A DNA stretch of 64,000 bases from Nicotiana tabacum (GCF_000715075.1 NC_134090.1:48925792-48989791), one strand, 5' to 3'; shown: positions 10,124-23,118, numbered from the stretch's first letter. The notes: generated from the letters alone by a model not told the origin. Numbers and translations are program-made.

Positions 10124-12834
10124 ATGGCGAAAACTTCCAAGAAAGTCCTACAAAAGGAAAAAACCGCTTGATCACGGCTTGTCGGCGATGGAACTGCGGT
10201 GGAGCCACTCGATCGGTGCTAATTTCAAGATTAAAAAAACTTCCTCGGTACCGGGTTGATGTCAACCGGTCTCGAGATATATGTACAATCACCGATGATC
10301 TCCTCTCCTAGGTCAAATAGGATTGTAACTGGGTCGATAAACAAGTGATGCTGCCCTCGCCTGGAGAATCAATTACCACCCACGTGGATGGTTTTTTAAG
10401 TGTTTACACTTACCCCTTCACGTTAGGTCCCTTAGATTCGATCATTATTGTCTTATGCAAAAGGTATGAAGTGACTCTCGGTCAGATTCACCCCTCTTTC
10501 TGGAGGATAGTGATTCTTATTCGTTTCTTCATAAACAAAATCAAGAGGTGTGCCTTCACCCTCGATCATCTTATACGCCTATATAGTCCCCGACTCTATT
10601 TAAGGGGATTAATCAAACTTGCCCGCTGGGCCACCAGGGCCCTGTTCTCGAGTATAGATGAGGATCGAGACCGAGGATGGATGGGCAGATTTGTTTGAGT
10701 GAGGACCTGGGACTTGATCCCTGCCAAGGATATGCCATTTCCCGAGAAATGGAACATGAAGCGTAAGTATAACTTCTCCTAAAAGATTTTATTTATTGTT
10801 TCTTTCCTTTCCTTCCTCCTATCGGTGTTGTTGTGGTGCAGCCGTGTCTCGGATGCTGGATGCGGTTTCTCAACTCAAGGAATGGGTCGAGGGTCTTATG
10901 TCACAAAGATCATATTTCGAGCACACATGGCGCGAATTGTCGAAGGGTTGATGGGAGGCCCGTAATCATGGTAAGTTTTCTCTTCTAATTCAATAATGTT
11001 TGATTTTTTCTTGTACTGTCGAATTCTTATTGGCTCTTTTTTTTGTAGGTCTCCCCAAAGATGTTGCTATAAGGCCTCCATTCAGTGATTAGGATATGCC
11101 TCTCAAGTCCCATGCTCCGAAGCAGGGTGATGAAAAGAAGAGAAAAAGGGTCTCGAGTTCCCCGAACTCAGAAAAGAAAAAACCAAAAAGGAAGTCGGTA
11201 AGCCCAAGGGGAGCTCCGACGTTCTACCCTCAGACTCAGTCTATCGGCTAAGGATGAGTCCGAAGAAGAAGATAAATCCAAGTTGGTGGCCCGCATGCAA
11301 ATTGGTGTCACAATACAAGAGGCTTTCGAACTGGTGGGTGCTGAAGTCGAACTGTCTCGACATGAGGAGGTCGACGAGAGAGCTTTGGCCGAAGCTCCTG
11401 AACCAAAAGGAGGTGAGGCTACTCTACCCCAAGCTAGGGTGGTCGAGAGGGATACCGCGACTGACACTCCTCGAGCAGAGGAAAGTGCCCTAAAAGACAC
11501 GCTCAGGGTGATTGACATACTGGGTCTCCTTAGTTCTTAGATGCCATGATCCTTGAGGCCGGTATGTTAGAAGGTCGTTCTTATAAGGGGCCTCAGGGGT
11601 CGACAGATATTCACACCTTTTTGTATAGGTTAGAGTCTTTTGCCTTAGAGGATGTCACTGGGCTCGGAGACTTGCCGGTGCCAAAGAAGGTACCATCAAC
11701 GGGAGCCAATGAGTCTTATTTGAGCCCAAAGTTAGTGGACCGGTTCTGGGCCCGAGCGTTGACCCTGACTGAAGGTGGTCGATAGTTCTCTCTATCTCGG
11801 AGGATGCCCAAGTTTTCTTTGCCCCCGTGGAGGTCGCTAGCTACTTTTGGTGTTTGGTGACCGAAGAAGATCAAGCAGTGATGGACAAGGTGGGAACCCT
11901 ATGCCTATTCAATGAAGCTCAACAAGCATTAAATAGGGTAACTTTGTGTATATTTCTTCATATGTATTTTAAGTTTAAGGTTGTAAATAACCATAACACC
12001 TTCCTTTATTCTTGCAGGCTTCGTTGTTGCACCATGAGGCTTTCATCCAATACCGGGAGGAATTAACTCATCACGAGACCGAGGTTCATGATCTTACTAA
12101 GAAGAGGGACACCTACAAGCTTCTCAGTGAGAAGCTTCAAGCCGATTTAGAAATGGCTCGGTAGGAGCATACCGAGATGGCCGAGCAAGTAATTCGAGTA
12201 CTTTACGATAGTGAAGACAAAATGGAAATAGTGGCTAATGATCCGATCTTGTAGGTCCGACAGAGGCTTGAACAAGTCGGCAGCTCAAGGCACAAGTAGA
12301 TACGATACAAGCCGAGGCTGAGGAGTTTAAGAAAAATATGGACATCTTAGATTCGAAAAAGGAAGCTGTCCAAGCACAACTGGAGTCGGCCTAGACCCAG
12401 CTCCGGGCTACAAAAGAGAAGACCTCGGTACAGGTCAAGAAAATTGAGGATCTTCAATCCCAAATAGACTCGACTATTTTTGATAAAAAGAATTCGGCCA
12501 AGGAACTCGAAGAGGCCAAATCAGAGGTGGTTGTGGCCAAGACCGAGGTTGATGCTAAAGTGGCTCAGTACAAGGCTGACACCGAGGCGATTCAGGCACA
12601 AGCTAAAAGAATGGTGGAGCATACAAGGTGTCAAGCTCGAATGGAAGCCCTCAAGGGAGTCTATGCTCAGAACTTCGATGTACTGGCTGAAATCGAGAAT
12701 GCCAAAGCAGAAGAAGTCAGGGCCCAGAAGCTGGCCTTTCCCGAGGAAGATTCTGAGAGCTTAAGTGAGTCCGAAGACGGGGAAGAGCCCAAGGATGAAG
12801 ATGCTGCCTCCGATTAAGACCAAGCCACTTAGGC

Positions 12835-12871
<37 letters not shown>

Positions 12872-14193
12872 TTTGTTACTTTTTGTATCTTTTTAAGGCC
12901 GTTTCGGCCGTTGTAGATTTTTGTATTAGGCTATTCTGGCCTTTTTAAAAAGATTATTGGGTAAATATATATAAGGATTTCTTTTCTTTTCGGCTTTCAA
13001 ATTTTTCCTTTGCTTCATTACTTGTATTCACAAAGTCTGGAATGCCTTTGCATAAGATAACTTAGGTTGTAAAAGTTCGAACAAACCTTAAGTTAGTGGA
13101 CCGGTTCCCGGCCTTAAGCATTGACCCTGACCGAAGGTGGTCGTTAGTTCTCTTTATCCCGGAGGATGCCCGAGTTTTCTTTGACCCCATGGCGGTCGGT
13201 AGCTATCTTCGGTGTTTGGTGACCGAAGAAGATCAAGCAGTGATGGACAAGGTGGGAACCCCCTGCCTATTCAATGAAGCTCAACAAGCATTAAATCGGG
13301 TAACTTTGTGTATATTTCTTCTTATGTATTTTAAGTTTAAGGTTGTAAATAACCATAACACCTTCCTTTATTCTTGCAGGATTCGATGTTGCACCATGAG
13401 GCTTTCCTCCAATATCGGGAGGAATTAACTCATCACAAGGCTGAGGTCCGGGACCTCACTGAAGAAAAGGGACACCTACAAGCTTCTCAGTGAGAAGCTT
13501 CAGGCTGATTTAGAAATAGCTCGGTGGGAGCATACCGAGATGGCCGAGCAGGTAATTCGAGTACTTCACGATAGTGAAGAAAAAATGGACATAGTGGCTA
13601 ATGATCCGATCTTGTAGGTTCGACAGAGGCTTGAACAAATCGGGCAGCTCAAGGCACAAGTAGATACGATACAAGCCGAGGCTGAGGAGTTTAAGAAAAA
13701 TATGGACATCTTAGACTCGAAAAAGGAGGTTGTCCAAGCATAACTGGAGTCGCCCGAGACCCAACTCCGAGCTACAAAAGAGAAGACCTTGGTACAGGTC
13801 AAGAAAATCGAGGATCTTCAATCCCAAATAGACTCGACTATTTCTGATAAAAAGAATTTGGCCAAGGAACTCGAAGAGGCCAAATCAGAGGTGGTTGTGG
13901 CCAAGACCGAGGTTGATGCTAAAGTGGCTCAATACAAGGTTGACGCCGAGGTGATTCAGGCGCAAGCTAAAAGAATGGTGGAGCATGCAAGGTGGCAAGC
14001 TCAAATGGAAGCCCTCGGGGGAGTCTATGCTCAGAACTTCGATGTACTGGCTGAAATCGAGAATGCCAAAGCAGAAGAAGTTAGGGCCCGGAAGCTAGCC
14101 TCTCCCGAAGAAGATTCTAAGAGCTTAAGTGAGTCCGAAGAGGGGAGATCCGAGGATGAAGATGCTGCCTCCGATGAGGACCAGTCCACTTAG
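10124..14193 (+). pseudogene. Antisense gene of Tat element (putative gypsy-type transposon domain plus coiled coil), broken
   Basis: Runs opposite to gag-pol. Starts MAKTSKKVLQKEK, with a TGA after 15 codons. A domain like Pfam 'putative gypsy type transposon' (PF04195) lies around 10345-10698 (PFTLGPLDSIII, QIHPSFWR). Introns read by eye: 10763-10841, 10971-11048, 11938-12017 and 12189-12254, the last two repeated in the duplicated part (about 13303-13379, 13552-13617). The C-terminal half is a long Glu/Lys/Ala-rich coiled coil ending in an acidic tail (SESEEGRSEDEDAASDED) at 14193. Stops and frameshifts interrupt both copies, so it is not functional. The role of such antisense ORFs in Tat elements is not established; a nuclear, DNA- or protein-binding role is speculation. 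Confidence 0.75.
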
Positions 14194-14430
14194 GCCTTTA
14201 TATGTTTTTATTTTTTGCTTTTTTGCATCTTTTTTAGGCTATTTCGGCTGTTGTAGATTTTTGTATTGGGACGTTTTAGCCTTTGTAAAAAGATTATTGG
14301 GTAAATATATATAAGGCTTTCTTTCCCTTTCGGCTTTTAAATTTTTCCTTTGCTTCATTACTTGTATTCACAAAGGCCGGAATGCCTTTGCATAAAATAA
14401 CTTAGGTTGTAAAAGTTTGAACAAACCTTA
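11730..14430 (+). repeat. 1.36-kb tandem duplication within the antisense gene
   Basis: 11730-13090 and 13091-14430 are near-identical direct copies. Both start AGTTAGTGGACCGGTTC and both end AAAAGTT(C/T)GAACAAACCTTA. The unit holds the coiled-coil exons, two introns and the 3' non-coding end. Copy 1 carries a (TA)n run of about 30 bp (12838-12867) absent from copy 2. A 35-bp piece of the unit end is repeated once more at 14440-14478. Confidence 0.9.
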
Positions 14431-15494
14431 ATGCCGTAGCATAAAATAACTTAGGTTGTAAAAGTTCGAACAAACCTTACCTTTACATTATTGAGGCGTC
14501 TTGGGGGTTCGGTGTTACCAGAAACTTTTACCCCAAAGTAAGTAATTCAAATTATAGTTTGTCGAGGGTAGCCTTTAGCACCGGTTAAAAATCTATCTTT
14601 TTTGAAGGCCTATCTTTTGTTACGATTCTCAGATGTCTTTGAGCCGTGTTAATATGGTCGTAGCCTTTTAGTTTGAGCGCCTACTGGGCTTGCTTTCCCG
14701 AGTTATCTAGGCTTGCCTAAGATAACAGTCCTCGAGTGGGTATGGTCGTGGCCTCTAAAATTTGAGGGTTGCCTAATAGGTCTTATGCCCCAGGTTTAAA
14801 TAGCTCGGTCAGATTGAGTTTGTTTTCGGACGGTAGTCCCGAGTGAGGGAGTGATCATCCAAACTTCGATTATAATTGGCCCTTGAGCTCGTATCCTTTA
14901 GGATATCAGAAGTACGAAATTCTTTAAGGGATGTAAAGAGAAAACTTTTGGAACATAAGATGATTGCAAGGAAAGTACTTCTCTTTATTCTTTTGCAAAA
15001 TAGTATACATGTGTACATGTCTTATGCCAGGGCTCGAGCAATATATGTGGCTATGGTTCACTTGACCGTTTGTCCCTTACAACATATCCTACCTATCGAG
15101 ACCCTTCCATTACGAAGTAATTTGTTTCCTCGCTAAAGTCGATATCGAGGGTAATGCCCCCAGTATTTGAGGTTGATTGTAGAGAAACCTCAAATACTGT
15201 AAACGCGATCTTCGACACCGATTCGTGATCGACCTTTGATTCTAAGTTAGCACGACCCACTGATGCCTCATTAAAAACCTTGCTGAAAAACCCATTTGGG
15301 ACAAAACTGGTCTAAGGAAAAAAGAGTTCAACACGTGCTTTCAGACCTAAAACTTTGTGATGCTTCTTGTTGATTACCTGCAAATGTTAGTCCAAAATAA
15401 AAGAAACAAATTGGGTCATACCTTAGCAATAATATCATTTTAGGTGGGTTACATTCCAATTTCTCGGTAGTTATTCTCCGTTCATCATTCGGAG
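14431..15494. other. Non-coding stretch of element A between pol and the antisense gene
   Basis: No open frame with family signature. The only regular feature is the short AACTTAGGTTGTAAAAGTT repeat at its left edge. Such a spacer is usual where pol and an antisense gene converge in Tat elements. Confidence 0.6.
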
Positions 15495-18400
15495 CTTATA
15501 GAATCCTTTCCTGATGACCTCGAGAATCTAGTACAGTCCTTCCCAATTCGTACCCAACTTCCCTTCGTTCGGATACCGGGTGTTTAGAGTGACCTTCCTT
15601 AGTACTAAGTCTCTGACATTGAAGTATCGAAGGTTGGATCTTTGATTGTAGTACCTCTTGATCTGTTGCTTTTAGGAGGCCAATCAAACAAGATTGACTT
15701 CATGCCTTTCATCCAATATCTCCACGCTCGTATTCATGGCCTCCTCATTTGATTCTTTTGTTGAATATCAGAATCTAATACTTGGTTCCCTGACTTCGAC
15801 CGGTATTAGAGCTTTGGTGCCATAAACCAATGAGAATAGTGTATCCCCGGTGCTGGACTTCGAGGTTGTGTGATATGCCTAGAGAACTTCGGGCAGGATA
15901 TTCTTCCATTTTCCCTTGGCATCGGTCAACCTTTTCTTAACGTTTTGGATTATGGTTTTGATGGTTGATTTGGCTTGTCTGTTCCTACTAGGATGATAAG
16001 GTGTCGATAAGATTCTTTTGATTTTATAATCTTCGAGAAACTTGGTTACTTTGCCACCGATAAATTGTTTCCCGTTGTCACATACAATTTCGGATGGCAT
16101 ACCGAACCGACATATGATGGTCCCAAATGAAGTTGATGACTTCATTCTCCCTAACTTTCTTGTACGCCTGGGCTTCAACCCACTTAGAAAAATAGCCAGT
16201 CATAAATAAGATGAATTGGGCCTTACCTTGTGCCTATGGAAGAGGACAAACAATGTCCATTTCCCACTTCATGAATGGCCATGGTAACAAGACCGAATGC
16301 AGCAGTTCCCCTGGTTGGTGAATCATCGGAGCATGTCTTTGGCATTTGTCACATTTTCGTACGAACTCCTTCGCATCTTTTTCCATATCGATCCAGTAAT
16401 AGCCGGTTATGATTACCTTTCGAACCAATGATTCAGCGCCTGAGTGGTTTTCGCAGGTGCCCTCGTGAACTTCCCTAAGAACTTACTCAGTATCTCCTAG
16501 TACCAGACATATTGCTAGTGGGCCATCGAACATTCTTCTGTACAAGGTTCCGTCCTCGGACAAATTGAATTAAGATGCCTTTGTGTGCAGGGCCCTCGAT
16601 TCTTTTGGATTTGAGGGTAATTTCCCAGCCTTCAAATACTCTACATATTTATTTCTCCAATCCCAAGTCAGACTTGCAGAGTTTATTTCGGTGTGAACTT
16701 CTTCCACTACCAATCTCATGTGTTGTACGACTATCCCCGAGTTGAGCTCGTCGTCCTCGATCGAAGAGCCTAAGTTCGCTAGTGCATTGGCCTCACTATT
16801 TTGGTCTCGAGGTACGTGTTATAAAGTCCATTCTTTGAATCGATGTAATATTATCTGTAGCTTACCTAGGTACCTTTGCATCAGTTCTTCTCTGACTTCG
16901 AATCTTCCGTTTACTTGATTTGCCACAAGGAGGGAGTCACATTTAGCTTCGATCACCTCATCCCCCAAGATTTTAGCTATTTCGAGACCTATAATCATGG
17001 CCTCATATTCGGCCTCGTTGTTAGTCAATTTCATAGTTCTAACGGATTGTCTAACTATATTATTTGTGGGTGGCTTCAGTATGACACCAAGTCCGGAACC
17101 CTTTGCATTCGATGCACTGTCCGTAAAGAGGGTCCAGATTCCCGAAGATATCCCCGAGTTTACCAACAACTCTCTTTCAACCTCGGGTATTAGGGCCGGC
17201 ATGAAGTCAGCTGCAAAATCTGCCAAAATTTGTTACTTAATGGCTGTTCGAGGCCGATACTCAATATCTTACCCGCTGATTTCTACGGCCCATTTGGCCA
17301 ATTGTCCTGAGAGTTTGGGTTTATGCATTATATTGTACAATAGGTAAGTTGTCACAACACATATAGGGTGGCACTGAAAGTACGATTTTAGTTTTCTAGA
17401 GGCGATTAGCAAAGCGAGCGCCAGTTTTTCTCGGTGAGGATATCTGTTTTGGCCATACCTAAGGTCCGGCTAACAAAATAAATCGGAAATTGCGTACCTT
17501 GTTCTTCCCGAACTAGGACTCCACTTACCGTTATTTCCGATACTGCCAAATACAAGTAGAGTTGTTCGTCCGCCCTCAGTGTGTGAAGTAGTGGCGGGCT
17601 CAATAAATATCGCTTAAGTTCTTCCATGGCCCGTTGGTATTTCGGGGTCCATATGAAGTTGTTTTTCTTCTTCAGTAATGAGAAAAATTGATGACTCTTA
17701 TTGGAAGCCCTCGAAATGAATTGGCCCAGGGCGGCTATGCGCCCGGTTAGGCTTTGCATGGCATTCATGTTGTCTACAACCGTGATATCCTCGATAGTTT
17801 TGATCTTGTTAGGGTTGATCTTAATTCCTTGGTTGGATACCATGAACCCAAGAAATTTACCTGATCCTACTCAGAACGCACATTTTTCCGGATTCAGCTT
17901 CATGTTGTACTTCTTCAATATACTGAAGGTTTCCTATAAATGCTTTAAATGGTCCTCTGCTCGCAGGGACTTAACTAACGTATCGCCAATGTAAACTTCC
18001 ATATATTTACCTATTTGTTCTTTGAACATCCGATTTACTAGCATTGATATGTGGCACCGATATTTTTTAATCCAAATGGAATTAGGTTAAATAGTATGTG
18101 CCATACTTAGTGATGAAGGAGGTCTTTTCTTGATCATCCCGGTTCATTCGTATTTGGTTGTACCTGGAGTAGGCATCGAGAAAACTGAGGATTTCATGGC
18201 CGCCCGTGGTATCGATCATGCGATCGATGTTAGGCAAAGGGAAAGAGTCTTTGGGGCATGCCTTATTTTAATCCTTGTAATCCATACACATTCTCAGTTT
18301 GTTCCCTTTTTTGGGGTCTACTACTACGTTTGAAAGCCATTCCGGTTATTTGACTTCCCGGATGGACCCTATTTTAAGGAGTTTAGTTACCTCGTCCTTG

Positions 18401-21102
18401 GTGGAAGCATGCTTGACTTCAGATTGTGGTCTCCTTTTCTGCTTGGCCGGATGGAATTTCGGGTCCAGGCTTAGTTTATGACTGGTGATCTGTGGTGGGA
18501 TCCTTGTCATGTCGAGATGGGACCAAGTAAAATAATCTATGTTAGTAGTAAGAAATTGAATGAGTTTTTTCCTGAGTTCGGGAGTTAACCCCGTACCCAG
18601 GTATACCTTTCGATCGGGTAGATGTTCGATTAGTGTGACTTGATCCAGCAATTCGACCGTTGATTTGGTAGTGTCGGAGTCATCAGGGATAATGAAGGAT
18701 TGAGGAACCCCGTAATCATCGTCTTCGTCAGTCCCCTGCTTGTCTGGTTGGGTCAAGGCCGACATCGGTGGTTGCTATTTGGCTTCCTGTTTTGTTTTCG
18801 AATCTGGATCCTCTGTCGATGAAAGTGTTGATATAGGAATTACTTCATCGACGACAAATATTTCCTTTGCGGCGGGTTGCTTCTCGTAGATCGTTTTAAA
18901 TCCCTCTGGTGTCGGGAATTTTAACACCTAGTGTAGGGTCGAGGGCACAACTCTCATGTTATGGATCCACGGTCTCCTAAACAGAGCGTTATACATCATG
19001 TCCCCTTCGATCACATATAACTTGGTCTCCTGGATGGTTCCGGTTGTGTTTACTGGTAATGTTATTTGTCCCTTAGTAGTTTCACAAGCCATGTTGAAGC
19101 CATTTAGCACTTGGGCTGCACGCACGATTTGATCCTGTAGGTTGAGTTGTTCTACGAACCTCGATCGAATAATGTTGGCCGAGCTACCTGGATCAATTAA
19201 CACACCTTTAACTCGAGTTTTATTCATAAGTATAGATATTACCAATGCATCATTATGGGGCTGCATGATTCCTTCTGCATCCTCGTCGTTGAAAGATAAA
19301 GTTCCTTCTGGAATGTAGTCTCGAGTCCATTTTTCCCTCGTGATTGACACTTTGGTACGCTTTAACATCGAACCTTGAGGAACATCGACCCTTCTGATGA
19401 TCATATGAATGACGTGCTGAGGTTCCGCATGTTTATTTTGTTTATTGGAATCCCTTTTTCTGAAATAATTCTTGGCTCGGCCGCTCAAAAACTCCCGAAG
19501 ATGCTCATTGTTGAATAATCAGGCTACTTCTTTTCTCAATTGTCAACAATCTTCTGTTCTGTGGCCCTGCGTGCCATGATATTTGAATATTTGGTTGGGA
19601 TATCTCTGGGATGGATCGGTTTGTAAAGGTCGAGGCCATTTGGTATCTTTGATGCGCTTGATTGCCGATACGATGGCGGCTGCATCAACATTAAAGTTGT
19701 ATTCTGATAATTGTGGTGCTTCTTTGGGTCCGATAGGCCTGTCGAAGCCGTTTTTTCTCATGAGTCACCGAGAGCTCTGGCCTCAATCACTTCTCCTTTC
19801 ATTTCATACAGGATTCGCCCAGATCCACTAATTCTACGATCTCCATTATATGGCTGATACCGATTTTTGTTCGACCTCGATTCTCGGTCAATATCCCTCT
19901 TGATTCTGTCGACGGGTATATTAGGATAAACGGACTCCTAAGGATCCCCAAGTTGGTTTTCTTCAATCTTGATCTTTGATTGGTATTGATTTTGCACATC
20001 GGCCGAAGTAACAGCTAGGTATTCTATCAAATTCTGCTTCAACTGCTGCGAAGCCACTGAGCTTCAAACATTGAGTCCTTGGATGAAAGCTTGAACGGCC
20101 CAATCGTCAGCGACTGGTGGCAGGTCCATTTGTTCTATTTGGAATCGAGGTACGAATTCTCTGAGTATTTTGTTATCCTTTTGCCTTACCTTGAAAAGGT
20201 CTGATTTCCTAGTTTCGACTTTGATGGCTCCAGTGTATGCCTTTATGAAAGAATCTGCAAGCATAACAAATGAGTCAATATAATTAGGTGGTAAATTGTG
20301 GTACCATATCATAGCCCCCTTTGACAGGGTCTCTCTGAATTTCTTTAGCAAGACATATTCGATCTCGTCATCCTCTAGATCATTCCCTTTGATAACACAT
20401 ATGTAAGAGGTGACATGCTCGTTTAGATCGGTCATTACATTGTATTTAGGAATCTCGGGCATTCTGAACTTCTTGGGGATCGGCCTGGAGCCGCGCTTGG
20501 GGGGGGGAAGGGGGAAGCCTTTTGCATGAACCTTTTGGAGTCCAGATCATTCAATATCGGTGGTGCCCCTGAGATTTGAACGACCCTGGAGTTGTAAGTT
20601 TCTACCTTCTTATCATTTGCCTCAATCTTCTTTTCCCCCGAGTCAATTCATTTTATCAGTTCTTCGAGCATCTTCACGATTGCAGTATCGGTCCCCCATT
20701 CTTTCTCGTTCGATTTCTTCAAAACCGATTCGACCTTGTGGACAACTTCCTGTGACCGCTCGGGCTCGATCCTGCTCGATGGGTGATTTTGGTTTTGGAG
20801 CTGTGCTTTTGCTTCCTGTTGAGCTTGCAGAATTTCGAAGATCACCTGCAGGTTGATCCTGCCATCTTCGCCGCCATGTGTGCTTTGAGCGGGTGATCGA
20901 ACATCCCCGCGGACCTTGCCCTCGGAATCGATAGTCAAATTTGCATTGAGGGCTACATGTGAGCTGACGTCGATTGGATCTACATCCGGAACTACATGCA
21001 TATCGACCGGGGTACGTCGTTTCCTGGTGCTATGTTATCATTCTCACCGTGGTGGCCAAAATCGTTGTCAATGTGAAGGGTTGCTGACTGAGAGTTCGAC
21101 AT
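15495..21102 (-). pseudogene. Element A gag-pol polyprotein, Tat type, many stops and frameshifts
   Basis: Starts at the ATG at 21102 (MSNSQSATLHID). Order: gag (20462-20064, with WYHNLPPNYIDSF), a zinc-knuckle relic (KYHGTQGHRTEDC, about 19560), protease with LIDPGSSANII (about 19190; DSG has become DPG), reverse transcriptase (18765-17700, badly broken), first RNase H (17843-17406), a second archaeal-type RNase H (17226-16819: LFTDSASN, TNNEAEYEA, KCDSLLV), the integrase zinc-binding end (KCDKCQRHAP, about 16350) and core (CDNGKQF, about 16075), fading out near 15495. The second RNase H is the diagnostic Tat feature. Not functional. Confidence 0.85.
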
Positions 21103-21192
21103 TTTGACCATGGAATCAAAGATACTTCAAAGAACAATTGAGATATAGTTTGTGTTATGAAAGTTTGTACCGAGTAACCACTATTATCCTTA

Positions 21193-21211
21193 GCCCCCAC
21201 GGTGGGCGCCA
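21193..21211 (-). other. Element A primer-binding site
   Basis: Minus strand TGGCGCCCACCGTGGGGGC follows the 5' LTR after two or three bases. It shares TGGCGCC with the tRNA-Asp type site but then differs; I cannot name the primer tRNA with confidence. Confidence 0.55.
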
Positions 21212-21213
21212 AA

Positions 21214-21797
21214 CTATTACCCTAAAAAACGGATAACAATTGAATTTATACGCGGTTTTAAGGATATGTGATGTAACTTTGTACAAATTAAGAAGACAAA
21301 TTATTATTAAAATTGACAATAAAAAAATAAATGCAAACCACACAAACTGAATAGCCTTGGCCTTCGAGTTCGATCACTCTCGAATTAAGAAATGCCTCTG
21401 CTGATGTAAGAACAGAATAACAAGGTGCCAGTATATTTCTTTGTATTGCGTATTTCAATGTGTGTTACAAATGATTAGACCTCCTTTATATAGTAGGGAT
21501 GTCCTACTCTTGATACAACTCTATATAAGGTGAAAAATCTCATGATTTACTAATTAACCGGCCTCTCCTTGATACGTGCCGAGATTCGTGCCGTGATCTT
21601 TAACTGATCCTAGATATCTCGGCCCTCTGTTATTCGGCTTAGCAGATTTCCCTCGATCTTGTTTGGTATCGATCTTGTTCGGTCCGGGGATCATGAGCTC
21701 GATGCTGTAACTTCGTACCTCGGTTCGATATAACCCGAGATTGATCTTTAACCTGTCATGTTTCAGTCTCGATTGATCATACAATAGGCGAACCCAG
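21214..21797 (-). repeat. Element A right (5') LTR, truncated at its outer end
   Basis: Matches the two left LTR parts in order. It starts at ACTATTACCC (TG end mutated) and homology stops after CGAACCC near 21797, about 27 bases before the expected LTR end. A CTATATAAGG-like motif near 21521 may be part of the promoter. Confidence 0.85.
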
Positions 21798-22581
21798 TCC
21801 CCTATTGTTAAACAATAGGCATCTTGTTCATGAGAATTGACAGAAATTAAACCCTCTGTTTCGTGTCTTGCCCTTCCAAACTTTTTTTACTTTTTTCTCT
21901 ACCATTAAAACTCACCAAAAAATTCAACTTTTACGTGAATAAAACAGAATATGTTTTTTCGTATTTCATGAGAATGACTAAAATTAGAATAGAAGGTTGT
22001 AGATTTTATTCACAATGAAGTTCTTTAATTAATGAAAACTAAAACTTGACTTTGATTTACTTTGTTTAGGCATGGTATGAGATCTGAAAATGGAGAAAGA
22101 AGGAGTTGCAATTTTAGTTTTCATCACTTCCATTCTCGGACAAAATATTGTCGCACTCATGATGATGATGATGGCCTTCTTGGATTAGTTTGTTGCCTTT
22201 GATTTTGCTCCTCTTGTAAGCTCCATGAGTCCATGTATTGTTCTTGATAGATGGTAGATGATATTGCTCTCCTCTTCTAAGCTCCATGGTGAGGAGGAAG
22301 TTGACGGGAAAGGGGGGTTGGGGAAGGGGATGACATTTGTTTTTTATTTTATTTAATCAATTAAAGTTTATTTTAAATATATTAGCAATATTTATGTATA
22401 GATGAGTTATGACACGTGTCACATTTTGATTGACACGCGAATACAATCTCCAAATAAAAAATTGATCAAGAAAAAAGTAGTGTGTACTAGACGCAATTTT
22501 GGAAGGTAGTTTAGGTTGCTACTTATGTATTTTGCCTTTTATTTACACAGGTAACTAGAAGTTGACCATAACAACATATAG
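21798..22581. other. Intergenic DNA, nothing recognised
   Basis: Right after the truncated LTR, a CAATAGG/CCTATTG inverted pair surrounds the break. The rest is AT-rich, with a TGATGATGATGATGG run near 22160. No gene is supported. Confidence 0.55.
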
Positions 22582-22590
22582 CTCTGTATA

Positions 22591-22778
22591 GAAAAATTTT
22601 ATTTTGTGTCTCACACAACTAACGCTAGTTGTGTAAGACCTCTTTTTTGTCTCACAACTGTGTGGTCCCAGAATTTTGTGGACCCAAATATGCAAGATAT
22701 GAATCCACAAATATGTGAGATAAAAAAAGGCCTCACACAACTATTATCAGTTGTGTGAGACACACCATAAAATCACTC
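22591..22778. mobile_element. Mutator-type MITE, copy 1, with 9-bp target duplication
   Basis: Flanked on both sides by CTCTGTATA (22582-22590 and 22779-22787), a perfect 9-bp duplication. The ends are inverted (GAAAAATTTTATTTTGTGTC against GGAGTGATTTTATGGTGTGTC). Sub-terminal TCTCACACAACT ... AGTTGTGTGAGA arms repeat. No coding capacity. A 9-bp duplication is characteristic of Mutator-like elements. Confidence 0.85.
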
Positions 22779-22937
22779 CTCTGTATATATATCAATAAGT
22801 CTAGTATTGTAATCTAGAAAATAAAGTTTAAATTGTTTTTTTTAACTTCTAAAATATGCAATTTTTATGAAAGCATTAACAGAAATTAAGGAGTATCCAT
22901 ACAAAAGAAATTAATCGAGAAGGAGTAGTTCCATTCA

Positions 22938-23109
22938 CAGAAGTTTTATTTTGTGTCTCATACAACTTACACTAGTTGTATGAGGCTTCTTTTTGTCTCA
23001 TAAATTTGTGGACCCCAATCTTATACTTCTGGGTCCACAAAAGTCTGGGTCCACAAAACTGTGAAACAAAAAAGTTGTCTCATACAACTGACACAAAATA
23101 AAATTTTCC
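22938..23109. mobile_element. Mutator-type MITE, copy 2, with 9-bp target duplication
   Basis: Flanked by TTCCATTCA at 22929-22937 and 23110-23118. The inverted ends share TTTTATTTTGTGTC. Internal TCTCATACAACT and GTGGACCC blocks match copy 1 in order, so both belong to one family. The short gap 22788-22928 between the copies holds nothing recognisable. Confidence 0.85.
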
Positions 23110-23118
23110 TTCCATTCA

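Larger units (their letters stand above)
5570..21797 (-). mobile_element. Element A: Tat-lineage Ty3/gypsy retrotransposon with antisense gene, decayed
   Basis: Minus orientation: 5' LTR 21214-21797, PBS 21193-21211, gag-pol 21102-15495, non-coding stretch, plus-strand antisense gene 10124-14193, PPT 9785-9805, then the 3' LTR. That LTR is split into 5570-5994 and 9587-9784 by element B. Lineage evidence is the second, archaeal-type RNase H after the polymerase and the antisense gene, both known from Tat elements. The right LTR lacks the last ~27 bases seen at the inner end of the left one, so the right edge is truncated, which explains the absence of a clear target-site duplication. Confidence 0.85.
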
